Source: Geochorda sp036562495
Lineage (GTDB): Bacteria > Bacillota > Limnochordia > Limnochordales > Geochordaceae
Direction: 5' to 3'
NCBI GenBank assembly: GCA_036562495.1
Contig: DATCKA010000030.1
Coordinates: forward strand, 62,001-126,000
Length of the DNA: 64,000 bases
Shown: positions 26,157 through 33,784 of the stretch, one piece after another
Numbering within the stretch: the stretch's first letter is position 1
Layout of the letters: every line of letters begins with the position of its first letter
Translations under genes and position numbers: made by a program
The notes under the pieces: generated by a model
What the model saw: the letters and a program-made list of their open reading frames with translations, nothing else
Told to the model about the DNA's origin: nothing
The model's database searches: none

Positions 26157-27872
26157 ATGCGCTGGCTACGAGCCCGGGTCGCACTGGCCGCCGTCCTCGT
26201 GGCGGCGTTATGGGTCGGTACGGCCACGGCCGGGGTGACGACGCTGGATCCGGAGGTCCGTCCGGTCTCTGGCGGCAAGTACGGTGGCGTCTTCCGTTAC
26301 TCCGTGCTGGGCGATCCCAAGACCTTCAACTATTTCCTGGCCAAGGAGACCTCGTCGACCGACATCCTCGATCGCGTCTTCGAGGGCCTCACCGCAGCCG
26401 ACGGGGTCACCACGGAGGTGGTCCCCTCCCTCGCGAAGAGCTGGGAGATCAGCCCTGACAACCGGGTGATCACCTTCCACCTGCGCCGAGGGGTCCAGTG
26501 GCACGACGGGCGGGAGTTCACCGCCGACGACGTCATCTTCACCTTCGACCTCGTCTACGACCCCAACATCCCCAACAACTTCCGAGACGGACTCACCATC
26601 GACGGCCAGCCCCTCAAGTATGAGAAGATCGACGACTACACCGTGCGCTTCACGCTGCCCCGGGTCTACGCCCCCATCCTGCGGGCCATGTCGGTTCCCA
26701 TCGTCCCGAAGCACCTGCTCCACGACGCCTGGCGCGAGGGCCGGTTCAACCAGATGTGGGGCATCGACACCGACCCACGCCAGATCGTCGGGACGGGCCC
26801 CTACCGGATGGTGGAGTACCGGCCGGGTGAGCGGATCGTCTTCGAGCGCAACCCCAACTGGTGGCAGGTGGACCAGGATGGCAACCCCCTGCCCTACATC
26901 CAGCGCCTGGAGGCCTACGTCGCCGGCAACCAGGACGTGCAGGTGCTCAAGTTCCTCAACAACGAGATTGACTACCTGGCTCCCAACCTGGCCCGGGTCG
27001 CCGATCTGGAGCTGCAGGCCGAGGAGAAGGGCTTCCGGCTCATCAACGGCGGACCGGCCTTCGGCACCAACTTCATCGTCTTCAACCAAAACCCCAACAC
27101 CGTCCCGCAGCCCAAGCTGAGCTGGTTCACCGACAAGGCCTTCCGCCAGGCCATGGCGCATGCGCTCGACAAGGAGTCCATCATCGACCTGGCCTACGGC
27201 GGGCTGGCGCAGCCCCAGTGGAGCCCCATCGAGGCGGCCAACGTCTTCTTCCACAAGCCCGACGTCAAGCAGTACCCCTACGACCTGCAGCGGGCCCAGG
27301 CCATCCTGGCCGAGGCCGGCTACCGCAAGGGGTCCGACGGGCGGCTTCGGGATCCGCAGGGCAACGTGGTGGAGTTCGAGCTGCTCACCAACGCGGGCAA
27401 CCGGGCCCGTGAGACCATCGGCACGCTTTTCAAGGCCGATCTCGAGCGGCTCGGCATCCGGGTCAACTTCCAGCCCATCGACTTCAACTTGCTGGTACGC
27501 AAGCTCTCCGAGACCTTCGACTGGGACGCCATCATCATCGGCCTGACCGGCGGCGTCGAGCCGGCCAGCGCCAACAACGTCTGGCCGTCGTCCGGCGCGC
27601 TGCACATGTGGTATCCCTTCCAGGAGCAGCCGGCCACCGATTGGGAGGCGCGCATCGACCACCTCTTCGAGGAGGGCACCAAGTACCTGGACCCCCGCGA
27701 GCGCAAGAAGTACTACGACGAGTTCCAGGACATCGTGGCCGAGCAGGTGCCGCTGCTCTTCACCGTCAATCCCGAGGCCTGGTTCGCCATCTACGACTAC
27801 GTGAAAAACGCCAGGCCGACCGCCTACGGCGGGCTCTTCTATCAGATCGGCGAGATCTGGCTGGAGCGCTAA
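26157..27872 (+). CDS. Peptide/oligopeptide ABC transporter substrate-binding protein (SBP family 5)
   Basis: 571 residues. After a Sec-type signal sequence (MRWLRARVALAAVLVAALWV, cleavage likely after TATA) the mature part starts with KYGGVFRYSVLGDPKTFNY, the typical opening of family 5 binding proteins. The family signature follows (PSLAKSWEIS, VITFHLRRGVQWHDG, FTADDVIFTF). It should capture peptides or similar ligands for the adjacent permeases. There is no lipobox Cys and I see no Cys near the N-terminus, unusual for a monoderm binding protein. A TTG 6 bp upstream fits the G-rich ribosome site about equally well. Confidence 0.9.
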   Translation: MRWLRARVALAAVLVAALWVGTATAGVTTLDPEVRPVSGGKYGGVFRYSVLGDPKTFNYFLAKETSSTDILDRVFEGLTAADGVTTEVVPSLAKSWEISPDNRVITFHLRRGVQWHDGREFTADDVIFTFDLVYDPNIPNNFRDGLTIDGQPLKYEKIDDYTVRFTLPRVYAPILRAMSVPIVPKHLLHDAWREGRFNQMWGIDTDPRQIVGTGPYRMVEYRPGERIVFERNPNWWQVDQDGNPLPYIQRLEAYVAGNQDVQVLKFLNNEIDYLAPNLARVADLELQAEEKGFRLINGGPAFGTNFIVFNQNPNTVPQPKLSWFTDKAFRQAMAHALDKESIIDLAYGGLAQPQWSPIEAANVFFHKPDVKQYPYDLQRAQAILAEAGYRKGSDGRLRDPQGNVVEFELLTNAGNRARETIGTLFKADLERLGIRVNFQPIDFNLLVRKLSETFDWDAIIIGLTGGVEPASANNVWPSSGALHMWYPFQEQPATDWEARIDHLFEEGTKYLDPRERKKYYDEFQDIVAEQVPLLFTVNPEAWFAIYDYVKNARPTAYGGLFYQIGEIWLER

Positions 27873-27893
27873 CGCCGTCATTCTGTCCGTAGA

Positions 27894-27929
27894 GGTCGCG
27901 GGGGCGCCGACCGGGCGCCCCCCGCGACC
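27894..27929 (+). repeat. Strong hairpin between binding protein and permease genes
   Basis: The left arm (27894-27908) and right arm (27914-27929) are complementary over 15 bp with a single bulged base and a 5-nt loop, nearly all G-C. No T-tract follows. This position, between a binding-protein gene and its permeases, is where many transporters carry a hairpin that protects the upstream mRNA or attenuates read-through so that binding protein exceeds permease. Confidence 0.65.
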
Positions 27930-27953
27930 GGCCAAGGGGTGTGCGGGGGGTCC

Positions 27954-28922
27954 ATGTGGCGCTTCATCGGCCGCAGGCTGATCCAGATGATCCCGATGCT
28001 GCTGGGCATCAGCCTGCTCAGCTTCCTCATCATGTACGCGGCACCGGGGAGCTTCGTCAACGCGTTGAAGCTCCGTCCCGATCTCTCCCCCGAGACCATC
28101 GCCCGCATCGAGGCGCAGTTGGGCCTCGATCAGCCCGTGCTGGTGCAGTACCTGCGGTGGCTGTGGAACCTGCTGCGGCTCGACCTCGGCCAGTCCTTCA
28201 CCTATCAGGTCCCGGTCACGTACCTCATCGGCAGCCGGGCCGTCGCCACGCTGCTGTTGGCCGTCAGCTCGGCCGCCATCTCGTGGCTCCTGGCCTTTCC
28301 GCTGGGCGTCTACGCCGCGGTGCGGGCCCACACCGGCTACGACCGCGTTCTCACCTTCGTCTCGCTGTTGGGCCTTTCGATCCCCAACTTCTTCCTGGCC
28401 ATGTTGCTTCTCTTCGCCGTCGTGCGATGGCGGCTGCCGCTGCCGGTCGGCGGCATGACCAGCCCCGGAGCCTCCAGCTGGAGCTTCTGGGAACAGGTGC
28501 TCGACGTGCTGCGTCACCTGCTCATCCCCGCGGTGGTGCTGGGCACCGCCGGGGTGGCGTCCCTGACCCGCTATCTGCGCTCGGGGCTCCTGGACGTGCT
28601 CCGGCAGGAGTACATCACCACCGCCCGGGCCAAGGGCCTGCCGGAGCGGGCCGTCATCTGGCGTCACGCCCTGCGAAACGCCCTCAACGTCATGATCACC
28701 CTCTTCGGCTTCGAGCTGGGCGGCTTGTTGAGCGGCGCAGCGCTGACGGAGATCATCACCTCGTGGCCGGGCCTCGGGCAACTGATCCTGGAGGCCGTGC
28801 AGAGCCAGGACTACTACCTCGTGATGGGTAGCGTCACCATCGGAGGCGTCATGCTGGTGCTGGGCAACCTGATCGCCGACATCCTGCTGGCGTGGGCCGA
28901 TCCGCGGGTGAGGCTGACATGA
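27954..28922 (+). CDS. Peptide ABC transporter permease (DppB/OppB family)
   Basis: 322 residues. The ATG at 27954 follows a run of G residues by 4 nt and gives the usual start MWRFIGRRLIQMIPMLLGIS. About six membrane helices; the cytoplasmic EAA-loop is visible as EYITTARAKGLPERAVIWRHALRNAL, which contacts the ATPases. APGSFVNALKLRPDLSPETIA resembles the first loop of DppB. It forms the translocation pore with the next gene product. No DppD/DppF ATPase gene follows. Confidence 0.92.
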   Translation: MWRFIGRRLIQMIPMLLGISLLSFLIMYAAPGSFVNALKLRPDLSPETIARIEAQLGLDQPVLVQYLRWLWNLLRLDLGQSFTYQVPVTYLIGSRAVATLLLAVSSAAISWLLAFPLGVYAAVRAHTGYDRVLTFVSLLGLSIPNFFLAMLLLFAVVRWRLPLPVGGMTSPGASSWSFWEQVLDVLRHLLIPAVVLGTAGVASLTRYLRSGLLDVLRQEYITTARAKGLPERAVIWRHALRNALNVMITLFGFELGGLLSGAALTEIITSWPGLGQLILEAVQSQDYYLVMGSVTIGGVMLVLGNLIADILLAWADPRVRLT

Positions 28923-30151
28923 GGCAGCCAATGCAGACCACTGGCGGTGCGCACGCCGGCGAGTCACTGTGGCAGGCGGGCTGGCGGCGCTTGCGCGCCA
29001 ACCGGTCGGCCCGCATCGCGGGCGCCATCCTCATCGTCCTGCACCTGTTGGCCATCTTCGCCGACTTCGTGGGACCCTACTCGGAGACGTGGCAGGATCG
29101 GCGCAAGTTCTACCATCCGCCCACCCGGGTCCGCATCGTGGATGCCGAGGGCAAGTTGCGCTGGCCCTTCGTCTACGGCACGGAGCTGCAGGATCGCCGT
29201 CTGCGCACGTGGGTCGAGCGCACCGACCAGATCTATCCTGTCCGCTTCTTCGTGCGGGGCGAGCCCTATCGCCTGCTCTGGCTCATCCCCACCGACATCC
29301 ACCTCTTCGGCGTCGAAGCCCCCGGCGCCATCTTCCTGCTGGGCACCGACGAACTGGGGCGTGACATCTTCACGCGCCTGCTCTTCGGAGCCCGGCGCTC
29401 GCTGTTCATCGGCGTCCTCGGCATCGTGCTGACGTTGACCATCAGCCTGCTGTACGGGGGCATATCGGGCTACTTCGGCGGCGTCGTCGACAACGTCATG
29501 ATGCGGATCGCCGAGGTGGTCCTGGCGATCCCGGGGTTGTACCTCCTGATCGCCCTCAGCGCGCTCCTGCCCCTCAACGTCCCCTCGCAGACCCGCTTCT
29601 TCTACATCGTCGTCATCCTGAGCTTCGTCGGGTGGCCGGCCGGCGCCCGGGTGGTGCGCTCGCAGGTGCTCTCCATCAAGGAGCAGGAGTTCGTGCTGGC
29701 GGCGCGGGCCATGGGGGCGAGCCACCTGCGCATCATCACCCGTCACATCCTGCCCAACGTGATGTCGTGGGCCATCGTCAGCATGACGCTGTCCGTGCCG
29801 GGCTTCATCCTGGCCGAGTCGAGCCTCTCCCTCATCGGGGTGGGCGTCCAGGAGCCTTACGCGAGCTGGGGCAACATGCTGAGCCGGGCCACCAACATCG
29901 CCTCCATCGCCCGCTTCCCGTGGACCCTGGTGCCCGGCCTCGCCATCTTCGTCGCCGTCCTCTCCTACAACTTCCTCGGCGACGGGATCCGGGACGCCTT
30001 CGATCCCAGAGTGCAGTCGCCCCGCGGGCGCCCCGCGGCCTGGAGGCGCAACCTGGTCGACCGGCTCCGCGGCCTGTTGGGGCTGTCCCGGCAAGGCCAT
30101 GGCGACCGCGTGGCCACCGTGACCGGCGGGCTCTCTTCGAGCGGGCGGTAG
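28919..30151 (+). CDS. Peptide ABC transporter permease (DppC/OppC family)
   Basis: 410 residues, overlapping the previous stop as ATGA. The EAA-loop EFVLAARAMGASHLRIITRHILPN and the motif LGTDELGRDIFTRLLFGARRSL identify the DppC partner. Between the first helix (~30-50) and the second lies an extracytoplasmic insert of about 100 residues (FYHPPTRVRIVDAEGK ... WLIPTDIHLFG) that standard DppC lacks; a similar insert is known in some long OppC-type permeases. The C-terminal ~50 residues are a basic tail. Ends 20 bp before the convergent amidohydrolase. Confidence 0.91.
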   Translation: MRQPMQTTGGAHAGESLWQAGWRRLRANRSARIAGAILIVLHLLAIFADFVGPYSETWQDRRKFYHPPTRVRIVDAEGKLRWPFVYGTELQDRRLRTWVERTDQIYPVRFFVRGEPYRLLWLIPTDIHLFGVEAPGAIFLLGTDELGRDIFTRLLFGARRSLFIGVLGIVLTLTISLLYGGISGYFGGVVDNVMMRIAEVVLAIPGLYLLIALSALLPLNVPSQTRFFYIVVILSFVGWPAGARVVRSQVLSIKEQEFVLAARAMGASHLRIITRHILPNVMSWAIVSMTLSVPGFILAESSLSLIGVGVQEPYASWGNMLSRATNIASIARFPWTLVPGLAIFVAVLSYNFLGDGIRDAFDPRVQSPRGRPAAWRRNLVDRLRGLLGLSRQGHGDRVATVTGGLSSSGR

Positions 30152-30170
30152 CCGGGCGCGGCGGCGAGGA

Positions 30171-31130
30171 TCAGAGGCCGAGCACGTTGGTGGCGTTGGT
30201 CCGGTACACCCGCACCAGCACCTCTGCCGGCAGGTCCAGCCCTCGGATGACCGGCATCCCGTCGCAGTCCGGGTCTTCGATGGGAGAGGGGCAGACCAGG
30301 TCCGTCTCCCAGAAGACCCGGTGGGTCCAGTACCGTGAGGTGTAGCGCACGAGCGCAGAGCCGGCCGTCACCACCTGGTCGGTGCCGAAGAGGATGCGGT
30401 CGGCATTGCGCACGATGAAGTCCCGCGCCGCCTCCCGCTGGCGCCCCAGCTCCCGCACCATCCACTTGGTGGCGCTGGTGTCCAGATAGAGGTTGGGGTG
30501 GCGGTCCAGCAGGGCCTGCAGGTGATCGAGGTGCTCCGGGTCGCCGCCCATGTGCGCGGCGATGATGCGGACGCCCCGGTGGCGGGCCAGCACCGCCTCC
30601 AGCTGCGGATACTGCTCCTCCTTGGTGCCGTAGAGGGAGCGGTCCGTGTAGACCCGCTCGAACCAGATGTCCGGGTCGGAAACATGCACCAGGGCCCCGA
30701 GCCCCAGCTCCTCCATGCGCGCGAAGACCGGCTCGAGGCGAGCGTCGTCCAGCCGTAGACGGGCCGTGGCGTAGAAGCGAGGTGTAAACCAGAACTTGAT
30801 CAGCCGCGCACCCAGCCGCCAGGCCTGCTCGACCCTGGCGACGTTGGTGCGCACGAAGGCCTCGGGGTCGTCGAGCTGGCTGTAGTCCAGCTGTGGCGCC
30901 GTCAGGACCCGCCCGTCCCACCCCTCGGCCAGACGGGCGGGCTCGATCCACTCCCGTGTGATGACCACCAGCGTGTCGATGCCGTAGAGCCGGGCGGCGT
31001 GCAGCAGGTGGGCCGTCTCGGGCATGACGGCGGCGTGGGTGTGCACGTCGATGGCGGCGACGTCCACCTTCGACGGTGGCGGCTCGGTGAAGTCCCGGGC
31101 GGCCGCTCGCTCCGTGACTGCGAAGTCCAA
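30171..31130 (-). CDS. Amidohydrolase-family metal-dependent hydrolase
   Basis: 319 residues from a TTG at 31130 preceded by GAGGAGGAGG at 11 nt; an ATG at 31271 would add 47 Arg-rich residues but has no ribosome site. The TIM-barrel metal motifs appear in order: IDVHTHA (HxH), LVHVSDP, IIAAHMGG, LFGTDQ (Asp ligand). This is the Amidohydrolase_2 pattern, which includes decarboxylases and lactonases; the substrate cannot be told. It is convergent with the peptide transporter and divergent from the next cassette, so it stands alone transcriptionally. Confidence 0.85.
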   Translation of the reverse strand: MDFAVTERAAARDFTEPPPSKVDVAAIDVHTHAAVMPETAHLLHAARLYGIDTLVVITREWIEPARLAEGWDGRVLTAPQLDYSQLDDPEAFVRTNVARVEQAWRLGARLIKFWFTPRFYATARLRLDDARLEPVFARMEELGLGALVHVSDPDIWFERVYTDRSLYGTKEEQYPQLEAVLARHRGVRIIAAHMGGDPEHLDHLQALLDRHPNLYLDTSATKWMVRELGRQREAARDFIVRNADRILFGTDQVVTAGSALVRYTSRYWTHRVFWETDLVCPSPIEDPDCDGMPVIRGLDLPAEVLVRVYRTNATNVLGL

Positions 31131-31306
31131 GGCCGGTCCGACCTCCTCCTCGATGGGGCCGCGGGATCGCTTCGACAGATTCTGCCGCGTCCAACGGTCT
31201 CGTTGCAAGGGCGCCCTCGGCCTGGACGGGGGCAAGAAGCGGCAGGAGCGTCGGTCGCGCCGCACGAACATGGCGCCGCGAAGGGCAGGGACGGAGCCCG
31301 TTGGCG

Positions 31307-31792
31307 ATGCGACGATGGTCCGCCTCCGCCCTCGTCGCCGTCCTCCTCGTCGCCATGGGGGTGGCATCGGCGGCGGGCAGCGTGGAGATGGGACGACGAT
31401 ACGTCATGCTAGCGGCGACGATGGGCCGTTTCGAGTCTTCGGTAGAGCCCATCATCCTGGCCGACGGCCGTCCGGGGGTGCGCATCGCTTATGGAAACCC
31501 GGGGCCGTGGCCCATCGACCTGCTGGAGGTGCAGGTGCTGGCCTGGCGCGACGGTCGTTACGTCGGCGCCGCCAGCCTCGACATGCGGGCGGGTGCCCTG
31601 CAGGTGCCGGCTGGAGGCAGTCGGGCCGTAGAGCTCGCCTTCCCGGGCCTCCCGTCGGACATGCCGGCGGTCGTGGGAGGCGACCACGGCGGCGCCTGGA
31701 CCTTCCAGGTGTCGGGCCGGGTGTCGCTGCCGGTCATCGGCCCTCGGCCGTTCGTCCAGCGGAGCGTCTATCCGGCAGGGATCGCACCATGA
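31307..31792 (+). CDS. Secreted protein of unknown function
   Basis: 161 residues. A clear Sec signal (RRWSASALVAVLLVAMGVASAAG) leads to a beta-rich domain with IAYGNPGPWPIDLLEVQV and DMRAGALQVPAGGSRAVELAF, which reads like an immunoglobulin-like or DUF-type extracytoplasmic fold. I do not recognise the family. ATG at 31307 or TTG at 31301 could start it; GGGACGGAG lies upstream. The stop overlaps the next gene as ATGA, so the two are a coupled pair. Confidence 0.65.
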   Translation: MRRWSASALVAVLLVAMGVASAAGSVEMGRRYVMLAATMGRFESSVEPIILADGRPGVRIAYGNPGPWPIDLLEVQVLAWRDGRYVGAASLDMRAGALQVPAGGSRAVELAFPGLPSDMPAVVGGDHGGAWTFQVSGRVSLPVIGPRPFVQRSVYPAGIAP

Positions 31793-32241
31793 GCGTCACA
31801 TCGTCGAGGCCTGCCAGGCGTCCCTGGGGCAAGCAGGTCGGCTCCCTCGTCGTCGACGCCCTGGCCGTCGCGGGCGCCGGCAGCACGCTGACCTTCGCCC
31901 TGGCCGGGTGGTGGATGCCGGAGATGAGCCCCGTGCGCTGGCTGAGCGATCGGGGGCCGGTCGTACCCGTGGCGACGGCAGCCCTCTTGGGCCTCTTGCT
32001 CGGGTTGCGGGCCGCACGGATGGGGCGGGCGGCCTTGCAGGCGGCGATAGCCCTCGTCCTCGGGGCGGCGGGATTCGCCCTCGTCATGGCGGCCCCGGCC
32101 ATGACGGGCATCCTGGAGGCGGAGCAACATCAGCCCCTGGCGTCTTTCGTCGCCTCGCGCCTGATGGTCTCGCTGCTGTTCACCACCCCGGCCGCGTTGA
32201 TCGGGGCCATGGTGGGTGCCGCGCGCAGCGGCGGGCGGTGA
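31789..32241 (+). CDS. Small integral membrane protein of unknown function
   Basis: 150 residues with about four membrane helices (around 20-45, 62-78, 83-105 and 125-145) and an Arg-rich N-terminus. No catalytic motif is evident. It is translationally coupled to the secreted protein upstream (ATGA). It ends 12 bp before the convergent gene downstream of floA. Function unknown; it may form a complex with its partner. Confidence 0.65.
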   Translation: MSVTSSRPARRPWGKQVGSLVVDALAVAGAGSTLTFALAGWWMPEMSPVRWLSDRGPVVPVATAALLGLLLGLRAARMGRAALQAAIALVLGAAGFALVMAAPAMTGILEAEQHQPLASFVASRLMVSLLFTTPAALIGAMVGAARSGGR

Positions 32242-32253
32242 GCCGGCCCTTAT

Positions 32254-32682
32254 CTATCCGTGCCGCCAGCGGGCGTTGACGGGGCTCCGGTACGGCCGGA
32301 GGGCCCGGGGAGGCCCCAGCACCTCCGCCATCACCATCGCCCACGCCCATGCCGACGCTGCCGGAGGCCGGCTCGATCCGCCGAGGGGGGGTCGCTCCTG
32401 CGCGGCAGCCACGAGGCGCGGGCCTGTGGCCTCCGGCCACTGCCACTCGAAGCTGACTCCCTCGTCCTCTAATGTTGGGATGGGCTCTACCGGAGGCGGC
32501 CCCTCCTCTACGGAGCGCGGCCGGGACGAGGGCCTGGGCCGGCGCGCCTGAGGGGGGCGGGGCCGGGCCTGCGGGCGCCGGGGCTCGGGTGGGCGCGGAC
32601 GAGACCTCTGCTGGGACGCGTTGCGAAGGGCCCCCAGCACCGCGATGGCCACCCAGATCAGGAAGGCCAGCAGCTCATCCAC
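32254..32682 (-). CDS. Conserved hypothetical protein downstream of floA
   Basis: 142 residues. One N-terminal membrane helix (LLAFLIWVAIAVLGAL), a long Pro/Arg-rich linker (~25-65), an acidic stretch (PIPTLEDEGVSFEW), then a C-terminal block AWAMVMAEVLGPPRALRPYR. The LGPPRALxPYR ending recurs in small membrane proteins of many Firmicutes, so the gene looks real although its function is not known. It follows floA by 27 bp in the same direction, in the place of Bacillus yqfB. Confidence 0.7.
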   Translation of the reverse strand: MDELLAFLIWVAIAVLGALRNASQQRSRPRPPEPRRPQARPRPPQARRPRPSSRPRSVEEGPPPVEPIPTLEDEGVSFEWQWPEATGPRLVAAAQERPPLGGSSRPPAASAWAWAMVMAEVLGPPRALRPYRSPVNARWRHG

Positions 32683-32709
32683 GGCCCACGCGCCCCCCTC
32701 TCGGGCCGA

Positions 32710-33768
32710 TCAACGCCCGGCTCCGCCGCCCTCACCGGGTATCGGAGGCTTGCCCCGTCCGGGCTCGCCCGCAGCGGGCGGAGTCTCGAGCCCCGGCACT
32801 CGCCCCTCTCCCGAGCGCCCGATGGCCTGTCGCATGGCCGTGTCGGCCAGGATGTTTTGCATCGTGTAGTAGTCCATCACCCCGAGCTTGCCCTCGCGCA
32901 ACGCCGCCGCCAGGGCCAGGGGCACCTCGGCTTCGGCCTGCACCACCTTGGCCCGCATCTCCTGGACCATGGCCAGCATCTCCTGCTCCCGGGCCAGGGC
33001 AGCGAAGCGGCGCTCGGCAGCCTTGGCCTCGGCGATGTTCTTGTCGGCTATGGCCTGGTCCACCTGGAGCTGGGCGCCGATGTTGCGCCCCACGTCCACG
33101 TCGGCGATGTCGATGGAGAGGATCTCGAAGGCCGTGCCGGCGTCCAGCCCCTTGGCCAGGACCGTCTTGGAGATGCGGTCCGGGTTCTCCAGGACCTCCT
33201 TGTGGGTCTCGGAGGAGCCGACGGTCGTCACGATCCCCTCCCCCACCCGGGCAATGATGGTGGCCTCCCCGGCGCCGCCCACCAAGCGGTCGATGTTGGC
33301 CCGCACCGTCACCCGGGCCTTCACCTTGAGCTCGATGCCGTCCTTGGCCACCGCCGCTACGGTGGGGGTCTCGATCACCTTGGGGTTGACGCTCATCTGG
33401 ACGGCCTCCAGCACGTTGCGGCCGGCCAGGTCGATGGCCGCCGCCCGCTCGAAGCTGAGGCCGATGTTGGCGCGCTGCGCCGCGATGAGGGCGTCCACCA
33501 CCCGATCCACGTTGCCACCGGCCAGGAAGTGGGCCTCCAGCTTGTCGATGGCCACGTCCAGGCCGGCCTTCTGGGCCTTGATGAGCGGCAGGATGATGCC
33601 CGCGGGCGGCACCCGCCGCAGCCGCATCCCCACCAGCGTGAAGATGCTGACCGGCACCCCCGCTGCCCAGGCCGAGATCCAGAGCCCGACGGGCACGAAG
33701 TTGAGCAGGACGATCAGGAAGAGCAGGACGACGATGACGGGAAGCCAGAAGACCAACATCTGCTCCAC
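32710..33768 (-). CDS. floA: Flotillin-like protein FloA
   Basis: 352 residues. An N-terminal hairpin membrane anchor (MLVFWLPVIVVLLFLIVLLNFVP) leads to the SPFH-like domain (ISIDIADVDVGRNIGAQLQ at its end, as LSIDIADVDVGRN) and a C-terminal coiled coil (AEAKAAERRFAALAREQEM). FloA organises membrane microdomains and influences secretion and cell-wall synthesis. It follows the nfeD-type gene by 16 bp, the standard yqeZ-yqfA pairing. Confidence 0.95.
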   Translation of the reverse strand: MEQMLVFWLPVIVVLLFLIVLLNFVPVGLWISAWAAGVPVSIFTLVGMRLRRVPPAGIILPLIKAQKAGLDVAIDKLEAHFLAGGNVDRVVDALIAAQRANIGLSFERAAAIDLAGRNVLEAVQMSVNPKVIETPTVAAVAKDGIELKVKARVTVRANIDRLVGGAGEATIIARVGEGIVTTVGSSETHKEVLENPDRISKTVLAKGLDAGTAFEILSIDIADVDVGRNIGAQLQVDQAIADKNIAEAKAAERRFAALAREQEMLAMVQEMRAKVVQAEAEVPLALAAALREGKLGVMDYYTMQNILADTAMRQAIGRSGEGRVPGLETPPAAGEPGRGKPPIPGEGGGAGR

Positions 33769-33784
33769 GCTGGCTGACCCCTCC

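Noticed and set aside
26208..28967. A 919-codon minus-strand open frame opposite the peptide transporter
   Set aside because: Asp/Gly/Val/Leu-rich mirror of the plus-strand genes, which have signal peptide and permease motifs; no ribosome site and no domain.
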